A DNA stretch of 64,000 nucleotides from a virus: positions 186,001-250,000 of the IMG/VR virus record IMGVR_UViG_3300042261_001312. One strand, 5' to 3'. Under the pieces are notes generated by a model. That model searched no databases, was not told the DNA's origin, and was given only the letters and a program-made list of their open reading frames with translations. The translations under genes and the position numbers were made by a program. Each line of letters starts with the position of its first letter. Position 1 is the stretch's first letter. Below, one piece after another: positions 1 to 9,206 of the stretch.

Positions 1-345
1 TCACGTAAAGATGGCATTATTGAAATAACACTTGCATCCAAACAATTAATTAAAGATATTCAATTTATTGTACAGTCTTTAGGTGGAATTGGAAGATTAA
101 AAGAAAAATGGGTATTATATAATGGAAGTAAACGTTTATATTGGAGACTAACAATTAAATTGCCTCCAGAATTTATACCATTTAAATTAAAAAGAAAAAT
201 TGAAACGTTTGTTGCACCAACAAAATATCTACCAAATCGTGCAATCATTGATGTTAAATATTTTGGAACGGAATTAGCGCAATGTATTTTAATCGAATCT
301 GATGACCATTTATATGTAACAGATAATTGTATATTAACACATAAT
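1..345 (+). mobile_element. Intein, C-terminal part with DOD-type homing endonuclease remnant
   Basis: The translated segment ends in a classic intein C-terminal splicing junction: a block-F-like stretch (CILIESDDHLYV) followed by ILTHN, then Thr as the +1 extein residue (HN at 340-345, T at 346). The upstream residues (SRKDGIIEITLASKQLIKDIQFIVQSLGG, read in pieces from base 1) have the look of the second half of a LAGLIDADG (DOD) endonuclease domain inside an intein. The insertion site is the Walker A GK|T of the helicase, a favoured intein site because it is so conserved. The N-terminal splicing block and the N-extein lie before the window. Confidence 0.87.
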
Positions 346-1641
346 ACTCTTTCGAGTATTCTTTACGTTGAAATGAATGGTTTTGAAAAAGTCGTTGTTG
401 TCACGCCAAATTCCCTTAAATTCAATTACTATAATGAGGTTGAAAAGTTTACCAAAAGCAATTCACATATAGTAAAATGGAAAAAGAATAAATGTAGTAT
501 TGAAGATGCTAAATACATAATTCTTAATTACGATTTTTTTAATCCAAGCAATAAGGATAAATTTAAGGAAAAGTGGAAAAAATTAAATATTGGTAAAATT
601 GATGCAGTTATTTGTGATGAAAGTCAAAAACTGAAAAACAACAAAGCCAATACCTATAAAAATTTCAATAAAACATTTAAAAAGGAAATATTCAGAGGAG
701 AGAAAATAAGTAAAATATTTCTTTCTGGAACACCTGCGCCAAATCGTGCATATGAATTATTTACAGTTTTAAATCAAATATCGCCATTGGACTTTGGAAC
801 AAAAAAATATTTTTACGAATATTATTGCGGTATGACCTATGATTTTGCAGGTGGATGGGGATATGTTACAGATACTGCAGAACAAAAACTTGAAGAATTG
901 TATCACAAAATTGCACCATTCACTCATAGGAAAAGGAAATTTGAAGTATTGAACGATCTTCCTGATAAAATATATCAGAAGGTTATGTTGGAAATGGAAG
1001 ATAATGAATTTTCAATTTATGATGAAATTGAAACTGGCGTTGCAAATGAATTTGTAGAGCATCCGACATCCAACCCATTAACAGTTATGATTCGTTTGAG
1101 GCAATATACATCTCATTTGAAAATTAAGCCAGTTGTTGAATTGATTGAAAATATTTTGGAGACTGGTGAAAAGGTAGTTATTGTTGATACTTTCAAAGAA
1201 CCACTTTATGAACTCAAAAGACTTTTGGGTGATGTTGCAGGACTTCATACTGGTGATCAATCAGTTGAAGAACGTGCTGAAATTGTTAAGCAATTTCAAG
1301 ACCCAAATAGCAATATGAAAGTTTTCATTGGTTCAATACAGACTTGTAACTATGGGTTGACATTAACCGCAGCGAGTAAGTTATTTATTATGACTTTACC
1401 ATATTCTGTCGGTGAATACGATCAAGTTAGTGACCGTTTACATAGAATTGGTCAGAAAAGTGTGGTGAATATATATCCGTTAATGTTTAGAGATACAATT
1501 GATGATTATATATTTTCAGCAATTGAAAGCAAGAGAAAAGAAATTGTTAAGGTGATGGATAATGAAGATTATACATCAAATGTTGCTGAATCTGTTCTTG
1601 GTGAAGTAATTAAAAAAATTAAAGATAAGCATGGCAAGTAG
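1..1641 (+). CDS. SNF2-type SF2 helicase/translocase, intein-interrupted, 5' end outside window
   Basis: This is a partial reading frame, open from base 1. Bases 1-345 encode the C-terminal part of an intein, and the host protein resumes at Thr346-348. The C-extein shows SNF2/SF2 helicase motifs: motif Ia (VVVVTP), motif II as DESQ (from 616) instead of DEAH, motif III SGTP (724), motif V GLTLTAAS (from 1357) and motif VI DRLHRIGQ (1432-1455). Splicing would rebuild a Walker A ending in GK-T, with the intein sitting between K and T. The family couples ATP hydrolysis to translocation on DNA, in phages for fork remodelling or recombination. It overlaps the next gene by 11 nt. An internal ATG at 160 lies inside the intein and is not a real start. 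The exact SNF2 subgroup is uncertain. Confidence 0.88.
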   Translation, partial: SRKDGIIEITLASKQLIKDIQFIVQSLGGIGRLKEKWVLYNGSKRLYWRLTIKLPPEFIPFKLKRKIETFVAPTKYLPNRAIIDVKYFGTELAQCILIESDDHLYVTDNCILTHNTLSSILYVEMNGFEKVVVVTPNSLKFNYYNEVEKFTKSNSHIVKWKKNKCSIEDAKYIILNYDFFNPSNKDKFKEKWKKLNIGKIDAVICDESQKLKNNKANTYKNFNKTFKKEIFRGEKISKIFLSGTPAPNRAYELFTVLNQISPLDFGTKKYFYEYYCGMTYDFAGGWGYVTDTAEQKLEELYHKIAPFTHRKRKFEVLNDLPDKIYQKVMLEMEDNEFSIYDEIETGVANEFVEHPTSNPLTVMIRLRQYTSHLKIKPVVELIENILETGEKVVIVDTFKEPLYELKRLLGDVAGLHTGDQSVEERAEIVKQFQDPNSNMKVFIGSIQTCNYGLTLTAASKLFIMTLPYSVGEYDQVSDRLHRIGQKSVVNIYPLMFRDTIDDYIFSAIESKRKEIVKVMDNEDYTSNVAESVLGEVIKKIKDKHGK

Positions 1642-1990
1642 ATATAAATTAGGATTGAATCCTATTCAGGATTTTTTGTTTACAACGATTAATTATGGTG
1701 TCGATATTTCAAGTAAAAAACACAGAAGAGATGTCGTAGAAGCAGTCAAACTTATTTTGGAAAACATTTTGGAAGATGAAAATGTTTCTCTATATTTGGA
1801 CTTTGAAATTAAGAAGAAAGACAATTATTTCAAGGTGATTGCAAATAATGCGATAACAGCATTGTGGTTCAGTGGTGTTATGGTTGAAAATGTAGAAGAT
1901 ACTTTTAAAAGTGATTATTTTATTATTGGCGATAAAAGATACCACTATGACAGAAAAACGAAAAAATTAACATATAAAACAAAATCATGA
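1631..1990 (+). CDS. Hypothetical protein, 119 aa
   Basis: Small mixed alpha/beta-looking protein that I do not recognise. It starts 11 nt inside the helicase gene and its stop overlaps the start of the QueC-like gene by 4 nt (ATGA), so it is translationally coupled in one operon with both. No cysteine clusters, signal peptide or membrane segment are visible. The C-terminus is basic and Lys/Tyr-rich (HYDRKTKKLTYKTKS), which could suit nucleic-acid binding, but that is only inference. The tight packing and normal codon use argue that it is a real gene. Confidence 0.7.
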   Translation: MASRYKLGLNPIQDFLFTTINYGVDISSKKHRRDVVEAVKLILENILEDENVSLYLDFEIKKKDNYFKVIANNAITALWFSGVMVENVEDTFKSDYFIIGDKRYHYDRKTKKLTYKTKS

Positions 1991-2853
1991 GTAAAAATGT
2001 TGCAGTATTATTTTCAGGTGGACTTGATTCGACATACTTAGTATGGAAAAATCTTTCAGAAGGTAATCATGTAATTCCGATTTATATTGAAATTGAAAAC
2101 AATGAAATGAAATCAATTTTGGAGAAAAATCGAATTGAATTATTGCGGGAAGAATTTTTGAAAGAATTTAGCAGTAGAATGTCTTACATCCGCTATGTTT
2201 TTAAAGCAAGTATCAGTGCCAATGAGAGTGGTTTGTATTTTAAACAAATACCAATATGGATACTTGGTATTATATATTCACAAAGTCTACCTGTCGATGA
2301 AATACAAATTGGATATGTCATGAATGATGATGCGATTTCATATTTGGATGATATTCAAAATATTTATAAATCATATCAACCAATTTGCGACACATTAACG
2401 CCATTAGTTTTTCCATTGACAAAAAAAAGTAAATGGCAGATGGCTGATGAATTACCCAAGCAATACTTAAATTTAATTGTTAGTTGTGAAAATCCAAGGA
2501 TAATCGGGTCTAAAGATGCTAGAATTGTCCAATATGAGCCATGTTGTGAATGTGTTCCATGTTCACATATTATTGAAAGTCAATATTATCATACATATAG
2601 ATTTCCTGATAATTACAAGGATAATTTGCTTCGGAAACACGTAAAAGCGTTAAGAAATAATGGATATGAAGTAGTTGACGAAGATGGCAATAAATATCGT
2701 CATAAATATGATTTATTATATCAAAATGAACCGTTTCAACTATACATTAATTTCGATTTTACTCTTGATAATGAATATCAGGTGGATAAAGCAAGAAATC
2801 AAATGAAAGAAGCGTCAGGGACGAAAGACTTTAAAAATAACTCAAAAGATTAG
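1987..2853 (+). CDS. QueC/ExsB-like PP-loop ATPase (7-cyano-7-deazaguanine synthase-like)
   Basis: A PP-loop SGGLDS sits at residues 10-15, the ATP-binding signature of the QueC family, which makes preQ0 from 7-carboxy-7-deazaguanine. A downstream Cys followed by CxxCxxC (in EPCCECVPC, about residues 184-190) matches the zinc site of QueC. At 288 aa it is longer than usual QueC (about 220-230), with a C-terminal extension of about 80 aa. Phage QueC homologues commonly feed 7-deazaguanine DNA modification that blocks host restriction. No QueD, QueE, FolE or DpdA partner is visible in this window, so the pathway must be completed elsewhere or by the host. The start overlaps the previous gene by 4 nt. 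Confidence 0.8.
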   Translation: MSKNVAVLFSGGLDSTYLVWKNLSEGNHVIPIYIEIENNEMKSILEKNRIELLREEFLKEFSSRMSYIRYVFKASISANESGLYFKQIPIWILGIIYSQSLPVDEIQIGYVMNDDAISYLDDIQNIYKSYQPICDTLTPLVFPLTKKSKWQMADELPKQYLNLIVSCENPRIIGSKDARIVQYEPCCECVPCSHIIESQYYHTYRFPDNYKDNLLRKHVKALRNNGYEVVDEDGNKYRHKYDLLYQNEPFQLYINFDFTLDNEYQVDKARNQMKEASGTKDFKNNSKD

Positions 2854-2858
2854 TATCG

Positions 2859-5800
2859 ATGGATAAATTACAAGTATTGGGAGAAATCAAAGGATTTCTT
2901 GAAGGCTATAATAATGATTTAAAATATTTGGTGAATGTCGAGACTGACCCAAGTAACTGTATCGCAGAATGTGTGATACATGAGCCAAATAAACAGTCCA
3001 GAATCGAAAAGATTTATTATGAACCGTTCATGTACATGAAGGATTTGTCTAAATTGGGCATTAAATTATATGCTGGTGAAACAGATGAATTCATTGTAAA
3101 GAAAAGGATTAAACACGGCATTAAAATTACCAAATTAAAAACTGGAAATCAAAAAAGGTTGGTCAATGGTTATTGTTATAAATTGACAAGCAATAGATCA
3201 TATAATGAAATTGTTACATATTTGAGGGATGGTGGTATAAATCCATATGAAAAGGCTGTCGATGGCGATGGCAATTTTATCAGAGATGCCAAAGGCGATA
3301 TCATTTATCCAAACCGTGATTTATTTTATGCTCCGAGAACTACGGAGCAATTTTTTATATCCACGCAGACAAGACTTTTCAAAGGTTTTGAAGAATATAA
3401 AAATGTTCATAAACTCACATTTGACATTGAAACCACTGGTTTGAGACATCAAATATCAAGGGTATTTGCAATTGGTGTCAGAGATAATCGTGGATATGAA
3501 ACAATTCTTGAAGCAGAAAAATTGGATGACGATGTTGCTGAAGCAACTCTTATTCAAGACTTTTTTAATTTAATTGATATTTTAAAACCTGCCGTAATTT
3601 CGGGGTATAACTCTGAAATGTTCGACTTTGAATTCCTTTTGGGTAGAGCAAAAATACTTAAAATGGATTTGAAGAAACTTCCACAAGGACTTAAATCAGG
3701 TATTGATTTAAGGCGAAGGGCAAATACTTCCGTTAAATATGGCAATACTGCTGATAAGTATACCGCTACTGAAATGTGGGGTTATTCTATCATTGATATT
3801 ATGCATGCGGTAAAGAAAACAATTGCGGTGAATAGTGACTTGAAAGAAAGTAAATTAAAATACATCGCAAAGTACGAAAAAATTGCCAAGCCAAATAGAA
3901 CATATATTAAGGGTGAAGATAATTCCATCGGTAGATTCTATGCCCAAAATAAAATGTTTTTGGCTAATGAAAATAATGACTATATTGAAATTCCTACAGA
4001 ATATCAAGATACTGCAAAGAAATTATATGTTCTTCAAGGAAATAAAGGAAGAATTTCTGACGAAGAATATAAAGTAATGAGAAAGAAATATCTTGATGCC
4101 GATAGTGGTTTCGTTTCATGGCTCAAAAGTGCGGCATTGCCCAAAGGAACTGTTTTATTTACCAGTGGCAGAAAACTTGTAAAACAATACCTTTTGGATG
4201 ACTTATGGGAAACTGAACAGGTTGATGAATTATACAATCAATCTTCATTCATGTTGGCAAAAATTGTTCCAACCACATATCATCGTGTTTGTACTATGGG
4301 TACTGCATCGATTTGGAACTTATTGATGACCGCATGGAGTTATGAAAACGATCTAGCAATTCCAATTCCTGATAAAATCGAAAGATTTTCAGGGGGTTTG
4401 GCAAGATGTTATAAAGTAGGATTCTCAAAGAGAATTAAAAAGATTGACTATGCATCACTTTATCCAATGATTCAATTAACGGATAATGTATTTCCAATGT
4501 TTGATGTTACGAATGTGTTGAAGAAGATGTTATTGTATTTGACAACTACTCGTAACATCTATAAAAAAATGGCAAATGGGGATAACTTGAATAATGAAGA
4601 GGTTACTTTGTTGAAGCAAATTGACCACGAAATGCACGTTAAATATATTAACAATAAATTGAGTCCTGCTGATTTGTTAATGTGTAAGGTAAAACAATTG
4701 CCTATCAAAATTTTGAACAACTCTTTGTTCGGTGCTTTGGGTTCGGCAATATCATTCAACTGGTCTGATAACGTATGTGCGGCAAGGATTACCTGTACTG
4801 GTAGGTTACATTTGCGTCATGCTATCAGTTACTTCACCAAATATGGTTGTACCGCATTACTTGCAGTAACTGACGGTATTAACTTTAGTTATCCAGAAAC
4901 AACAACAATTAAAGTAACTGATACAGAAGTTATTGAAGGTGTTCAAGAAGGCAAGATTGAAGATTTATGGCAATATGGTGGCAAAGTTGGATTGAATGCA
5001 TTGATTGAGAAATACAATAAAGAAGAAATGAAGCCACCGTTTATGTCTGTTGATGATGATGGTGATTCGTTGTCTTGTTTGAATCTTTCACGTATTAATT
5101 ATGCTTCACTTTCTTTGGCTAAAGATAAGAAGACTGGTGAAATGAAAGAAAGGGTCAAATTGACTGGTAATACAATCAAGTCTAAAATAATGCCTGAATA
5201 CATTGAAGAATTTATTGATAAGGGTTTGAATATGGTATTGCATGGTCAAGGTAGTGAATTTGTTAAGTATTATTACGATTATTGTGATGATATTCGTTAT
5301 ATGCAAATTCCGTTGAAAAAGATTGCAAGCAAAAGTAAGATAAAAACCACATTGACTGCATATAAGAAAAGAGGTACTGACAAAAATGGTAGGGAAAAGG
5401 GTGTTCAGGCACATATGGAACTCTTAATTGAAAAGAGGAATAAAATTGCCGAAGAACTTTTTGAAAAACATAGGGAATCATTGGATTTGAGTAAAGTTAA
5501 AAAGGAATTGACCATTGACGATAAATTAAAATATATTGCAAATTATATGCCACCAGAACCTGAGTTGGATAGTGTTGTATATTATGTAAATTCGGGATAT
5601 AAGAAATCGCATGGTGACTCTAGAATTATTGTTGATAAAGTTACTGGCAAGGAAAGATATTGTGCTACTCTTATTAGCAATGAAGACTTGCTTGAGAATC
5701 CAAATATGAAAGGCGAGTATAATTATGAAAAATATCTTGATGCGTTTAATAAACGTGTTGAATCATTGTTGGTTGGATTTGACCCTGAAATACAAAAGAA

Positions 5801-6509
5801 AATTTTGGTTAAAATTGGTAAAGAGGGTGATTTGAAAAAAGAAGACTTTACAAGCGATGAGTTGGTATTGAAAAATTTCGATGATGACGATTACGATGAT
5901 TCAATGTTTTTGGAAGAACTTGAAGTTGATTTTTGGAATAAAACTGGTTATGATCCACGAAAAGTGTGGAATGGATTTAAAATGTACGATGATAGCAAAG
6001 TATATTATGAAATATACGACAATGCATTAAATCATTTGAATAAATTAATGACCGAAAGTAATAAGCCAAGAATCAGATCAATCAATGATGATTACAAAGA
6101 TGGTGATTTAGTGCTAATTAAAGATGGAAGTGAATATCATGTGGCTGCATATAATGGCGAATACATGCAAATTGTCAGAGAAAATGTTCAAGTTCCAAAA
6201 AGTGAGATAGAATTGGAACTTGATAGGATTAGGGAAGAAAAGGAAAGGAAAATTGAAGAACTACGTGCAATTGATTTAACTTCAAAAACTGATACCGAAA
6301 TTCAATTGGAATCGGAAATGGCTAAACGTGAAAAATATTTTCCACTCTTTTTGAAACAATATGGTCTTTCTCCTGAACAATATACAATAGATAAATTTTT
6401 CATTGAGGTAGCGGAAGCAATTGAACCATTTAATTATTTCATTTCACAAATGGAAAACGAAAATGAACCAGAACCTGAATATGATGATGGTGGTGATGGT
6501 GCTTATTAA
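2859..6509 (+). CDS. Family B DNA polymerase with 3'-5' exonuclease
   Basis: A 1216-aa replicative polymerase. The exonuclease motif FDIETTG is at residues 188-194. Polymerase motif A is DYASLYP (Asp530), motif B KILNNSLFGALGS (from Lys617) and motif C AVTDGINF (Asp672). Motif C lacks the first Asp of the usual DTDS, but the second, metal-binding Asp aligns with the D of TDG, so catalysis should be intact. The protein is longer than T4 gp43 (about 900 aa). The extra length is an insert after motif C and an acidic, charged C-terminal tail (about 1050-1216) ending in Glu/Asp/Gly. It lies 5 nt after the QueC-like gene in the same operon. Confidence 0.93.
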   Translation: MDKLQVLGEIKGFLEGYNNDLKYLVNVETDPSNCIAECVIHEPNKQSRIEKIYYEPFMYMKDLSKLGIKLYAGETDEFIVKKRIKHGIKITKLKTGNQKRLVNGYCYKLTSNRSYNEIVTYLRDGGINPYEKAVDGDGNFIRDAKGDIIYPNRDLFYAPRTTEQFFISTQTRLFKGFEEYKNVHKLTFDIETTGLRHQISRVFAIGVRDNRGYETILEAEKLDDDVAEATLIQDFFNLIDILKPAVISGYNSEMFDFEFLLGRAKILKMDLKKLPQGLKSGIDLRRRANTSVKYGNTADKYTATEMWGYSIIDIMHAVKKTIAVNSDLKESKLKYIAKYEKIAKPNRTYIKGEDNSIGRFYAQNKMFLANENNDYIEIPTEYQDTAKKLYVLQGNKGRISDEEYKVMRKKYLDADSGFVSWLKSAALPKGTVLFTSGRKLVKQYLLDDLWETEQVDELYNQSSFMLAKIVPTTYHRVCTMGTASIWNLLMTAWSYENDLAIPIPDKIERFSGGLARCYKVGFSKRIKKIDYASLYPMIQLTDNVFPMFDVTNVLKKMLLYLTTTRNIYKKMANGDNLNNEEVTLLKQIDHEMHVKYINNKLSPADLLMCKVKQLPIKILNNSLFGALGSAISFNWSDNVCAARITCTGRLHLRHAISYFTKYGCTALLAVTDGINFSYPETTTIKVTDTEVIEGVQEGKIEDLWQYGGKVGLNALIEKYNKEEMKPPFMSVDDDGDSLSCLNLSRINYASLSLAKDKKTGEMKERVKLTGNTIKSKIMPEYIEEFIDKGLNMVLHGQGSEFVKYYYDYCDDIRYMQIPLKKIASKSKIKTTLTAYKKRGTDKNGREKGVQAHMELLIEKRNKIAEELFEKHRESLDLSKVKKELTIDDKLKYIANYMPPEPELDSVVYYVNSGYKKSHGDSRIIVDKVTGKERYCATLISNEDLLENPNMKGEYNYEKYLDAFNKRVESLLVGFDPEIQKKILVKIGKEGDLKKEDFTSDELVLKNFDDDDYDDSMFLEELEVDFWNKTGYDPRKVWNGFKMYDDSKVYYEIYDNALNHLNKLMTESNKPRIRSINDDYKDGDLVLIKDGSEYHVAAYNGEYMQIVRENVQVPKSEIELELDRIREEKERKIEELRAIDLTSKTDTEIQLESEMAKREKYFPLFLKQYGLSPEQYTIDKFFIEVAEAIEPFNYFISQMENENEPEPEYDDGGDGAY

Positions 6510-6518
6510 CAATTAATA

Positions 6519-6527
6519 GTATTTATA
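6519..6527 (+). promoter_or_regulatory. Putative late promoter motif GTATTTATA
   Basis: Exact GTATTTATA in the gap after the polymerase gene; 15 nt separate it from the ATG at 6543. One of 22 sites that share this motif. Confidence 0.65.
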
Positions 6528-6542
6528 TAGAAATATGCTGTT

Positions 6543-7160
6543 ATGAGAATAAATAAGAAAGAATTGTTTGAAATAATTAATGCCAATGGGGAATTGATTG
6601 GTAATGATGGTATTCCAACAAATGGTGCAGATTTGGAATCACAAGCCAATAACACAACGGATTATAATGCAAAAATTGGTAATCAACCATTCAGATACGA
6701 TATGTTGGGTAGATTTGGATTCACACTTTTACCTTTCTTTGAAGGAGAAGAAAATCAAGATCAACTTGAACTTTTCAGTGATTTACAAGAATTGATGTTT
6801 GAGAGATATGTAGAAATTTTGAAGTTCTATTATAAAAATCCAAATAAACTTAAATCTGATTATAGGAAAATCGTTGATGGTGACAGCAATGTGAATAAAG
6901 AAGTAAATGCAGAATATGCAAAGAAAATAATCAAAATTGTTGAGAAACACTTTGAAAACGCATTTAAAGAACCTGAACAAATCGATGAATCTAAAGTTGC
7001 TGAAGATAAAGTAGTTGAAAAGAAAAATGAAGATGAAATCAGTAAAAAGGGTGAGGGAAATGAAGTCAGAGAAAAAAAACTTGAAAAGATTGCAGATTTG
7101 ATTCTTAAATTGGATAAGAAGGATGTAAATAAATTGAAAAATTTATTAGAGAGAAAGTAA
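6543..7160 (+). CDS. Hypothetical protein, 205 aa, charged C-terminal half
   Basis: I do not recognise a family. The N-terminal 120 residues look globular, with aromatic and acidic patches (around FEGEENQDQLELF). Residues 150-205 are a highly charged Lys/Glu stretch predicted to be helical or coiled-coil. Its stop overlaps the start of the Nudix gene at 7160 by one base (TAATG). A GTATTTATA motif precedes it, so it probably begins a late transcription unit. It could be a structural or scaffold-type head protein, but nothing in the sequence proves this. Confidence 0.75.
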   Translation: MRINKKELFEIINANGELIGNDGIPTNGADLESQANNTTDYNAKIGNQPFRYDMLGRFGFTLLPFFEGEENQDQLELFSDLQELMFERYVEILKFYYKNPNKLKSDYRKIVDGDSNVNKEVNAEYAKKIIKIVEKHFENAFKEPEQIDESKVAEDKVVEKKNEDEISKKGEGNEVREKKLEKIADLILKLDKKDVNKLKNLLERK

Positions 7161-7996
7161 TGGCTAATCAAGAATTGTACAATAAGACCTATTCTGTGCC
7201 CTCTAGTGTATTAAAATATATACATGCAACCCTAGTATCCAATCCAAGTGGTACTGGCGTTAAACGAGCCAAATTCGTGCTTAAAAACGGTGTATTAACT
7301 TATCAGGCATTGAAGAGATTGAAAAATTTCTTCGATACTTTTAATCCAGAAACTGGTGATAAAGTTCAATATGCACTTGCTGGTGGAACTTTGATGAAAG
7401 ATTTTATTGAAAAAACGTTAAGTACTGACAGAGATGCAATTAGAAGGTCTAAAGAAGTAAGACGTGATATGACGACAAATCCAAATTCTGAATTAAAGCC
7501 ATATCAGAATCCAAGACTAAATGAAGAAAGCGGTGTTGATTATTTGGTGAGAACAATTGATAGGGAAATACTTCAATCGATACTTAATGAAAATAAAGAT
7601 GAATTGAAGAAAAATGCAATTGCTGTTATTGTCAATAATGAGAATAAAATATTGTTATTAAAAAGAGCAGACGAGGAAGATACTTGGATGCCTAATAAGT
7701 GGGCATTAGTTGGTGGTGGAGTTGAAAAGGGCGAAACTCCTGAAAAGGCAGTTAAAAGAGAAATTCAGGAAGAAACTGGTTTGGATGTTAAGAAATTCGT
7801 AAATTCATTCACAATACAAAGGCACAAGAGCAGTATTGAACATGTGTTTGCATGTAGATATGATGGTGAACCAACTGATGTGGTTCTTGATCATGAAAAC
7901 ACAAATTATGGTTGGTTCGATGTTCAGGAAATGAAATTTTTAGATATTGTACCACATTTGATAGAATACATTACTTTGGCTTTCAAATCCTATTAA
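7160..7996 (+). CDS. Two-domain protein with C-terminal Nudix hydrolase
   Basis: Residues about 150-278 form a Nudix domain with a complete Nudix box: a GG, then GVEKGE, seven residues, REIQEETGL (around 190-212). This family hydrolyses nucleoside diphosphates linked to another moiety (dNTP cleanup, NAD or ADP-ribose, RNA caps). The N-terminal ~120 residues are a separate domain I do not recognise; it contains SNPSGTGVKRAKF and a Gly-rich AGGTLMKDF. The two parts are joined by a linker with two L-N-E tripeptides (120-122 and 142-144), which resemble prohead-protease cut sites. A homing-type endonuclease gene follows after 1 nt. Confidence 0.85.
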   Translation: MANQELYNKTYSVPSSVLKYIHATLVSNPSGTGVKRAKFVLKNGVLTYQALKRLKNFFDTFNPETGDKVQYALAGGTLMKDFIEKTLSTDRDAIRRSKEVRRDMTTNPNSELKPYQNPRLNEESGVDYLVRTIDREILQSILNENKDELKKNAIAVIVNNENKILLLKRADEEDTWMPNKWALVGGGVEKGETPEKAVKREIQEETGLDVKKFVNSFTIQRHKSSIEHVFACRYDGEPTDVVLDHENTNYGWFDVQEMKFLDIVPHLIEYITLAFKSY

Positions 7997-7997
7997 A

Positions 7998-8921
7998 ATG
8001 AAAACAAGTAATAGAGAAGAATTTATTTATAAAGCCGTTCAATTACATAGTAATAGTTATGATTATTCTGAAGTTATTTATTTAAATAATAAGACTAGTG
8101 TAAGAATAAAATGTAATAAATGTGGTAAAATTTTTAATCAAACTCCTAATAATCATTTACGCAATCACGGATGTCCATATTGTTTTTCATTAAATATAGG
8201 TAATTTGAAAAGACATTCAAATAATATTTTTATTGAAAGAGCGAATGCCATACATGGTTATAAATATAATTATGATGATATATGTTATGTAAATGCTAAT
8301 ACAAAAATTAATATTATTTGTGAAAAACATGGAACGTTTAAGCAAACTCCTTCAATGCACTTAAAAGGTAGAGGTTGTCATATTTGTGGATTAGAGAAGA
8401 GATGTGATAGTAAGAAAAAAACATTAAACAGTTTTATTGAAGATGCTAAGATTATGCATGATGAAAAATATGATTATTCTTTGGTGCAATATGAAAAGTC
8501 AAACAAAAAAATATTAATTATTTGTAAATTACATGGTGTTTTTACACAAACCCCTAATAATCATTTGAATGGTGCTGGATGTCCCAAGTGTTGTGAATCA
8601 AAAGGTGAAATGAAAATTAGAAATTATTTTGAAAAAAATAATATAAGATATTTGAGACAAATGACATTTAATAATTGTAAAAATAAAAAGTCGTTATTTT
8701 TTGATTTTTATTTGCCTGATTATGATGTGTTGATAGAATATGATGGAGAATTACATTATAAAAGTGTTGAATATTTTGGTGGTGATGTGGGATTGCAATA
8801 TAGAAAATATAATGATAACATAAAAAATATGTATGTTATAGAAAATAATTTAAACTTAGTGAGAATTAGTTATATTGATTATGAAAATATTGATAACATA
8901 TTAAATCAATTATTACAATAA
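7998..8921 (+). CDS. Free-standing homing-type endonuclease: treble-clef repeats plus Vsr-like nuclease
   Basis: The 307-aa protein has three N-terminal repeats of about 60 aa with the pattern F-I-x-x-A-x-x-x-H-x-x-x-Y-x-Y, then C-x2-H/C-G and H-L-x-x-x-G-C-x-x-C (DUF723-like treble clefs that should bind zinc and DNA). The C-terminus carries a Vsr/EDxHD-like nuclease core, FDFYLPDYDVLIEYDGELHY, where the catalytic Asp, Glu and His cluster. It is a paralogue of the genes at 23650 and 26402. It starts 1 nt after the Nudix stop, as expected for an endonuclease gene that invaded a gene junction without breaking its neighbours. No introns are seen around it. Confidence 0.85.
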   Translation: MKTSNREEFIYKAVQLHSNSYDYSEVIYLNNKTSVRIKCNKCGKIFNQTPNNHLRNHGCPYCFSLNIGNLKRHSNNIFIERANAIHGYKYNYDDICYVNANTKINIICEKHGTFKQTPSMHLKGRGCHICGLEKRCDSKKKTLNSFIEDAKIMHDEKYDYSLVQYEKSNKKILIICKLHGVFTQTPNNHLNGAGCPKCCESKGEMKIRNYFEKNNIRYLRQMTFNNCKNKKSLFFDFYLPDYDVLIEYDGELHYKSVEYFGGDVGLQYRKYNDNIKNMYVIENNLNLVRISYIDYENIDNILNQLLQ

Positions 8922-8924
8922 TTT

Positions 8925-8933
8925 GTATTTATA
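8925..8933 (+). promoter_or_regulatory. Putative late promoter motif GTATTTATA
   Basis: Exact motif 4 nt past the endonuclease stop and 32 nt upstream of the ATG at 8966. Confidence 0.6.
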
Positions 8934-8965
8934 GTAAATAACATAAAACAATTAAAATATAAAAA

Positions 8966-9205
8966 ATGAGCAGACTAGAAGGTTACAGTGAAGGGTTCAG
9001 AAAAACCAATGTCGCTAGAAATAGTTACAACAACAATAACGAGTACACTGCTGGACATCCCGATGCATTATCAACTGGTGATGAATTAGGAAAGGGTGAA
9101 GTGAATGGTGAAGTTGGTGGTGCTACTGACATCAAAGAAAGAAAAAGAGAAATTGTGAAAAATAAATTCAATAAGAATAAAGAATATAACGCAGGAACTG
9201 CATAA
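8966..9205 (+). CDS. Small Asn/Gly-rich protein, 79 aa
   Basis: Unrecognised hydrophilic protein with no hydrophobic core segment, so probably disordered or part of an assembly. It contains an internal repeat: RNSYNNNNEYTAG near the middle of the N-terminal half and KNKFNKNKEYNAG at the C-terminus, separated by about 40 residues. It is preceded by the late motif and followed after 1 nt by the WYL-like gene. A small virion or packaged protein is plausible from the context only. Confidence 0.65.
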   Translation: MSRLEGYSEGFRKTNVARNSYNNNNEYTAGHPDALSTGDELGKGEVNGEVGGATDIKERKREIVKNKFNKNKEYNAGTA

Positions 9206-9206
9206 T

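Noticed and set aside
160-345. The ATG at 160 as the start of the helicase gene
   Set aside because: The reading frame is open from base 1, and the sequence up to 345 is clearly intein.
5106-5481. Two overlapping minus-strand open frames within the polymerase gene
   Set aside because: Antisense to conserved polymerase coding sequence; composition is that of reversed Lys/Asn codons.
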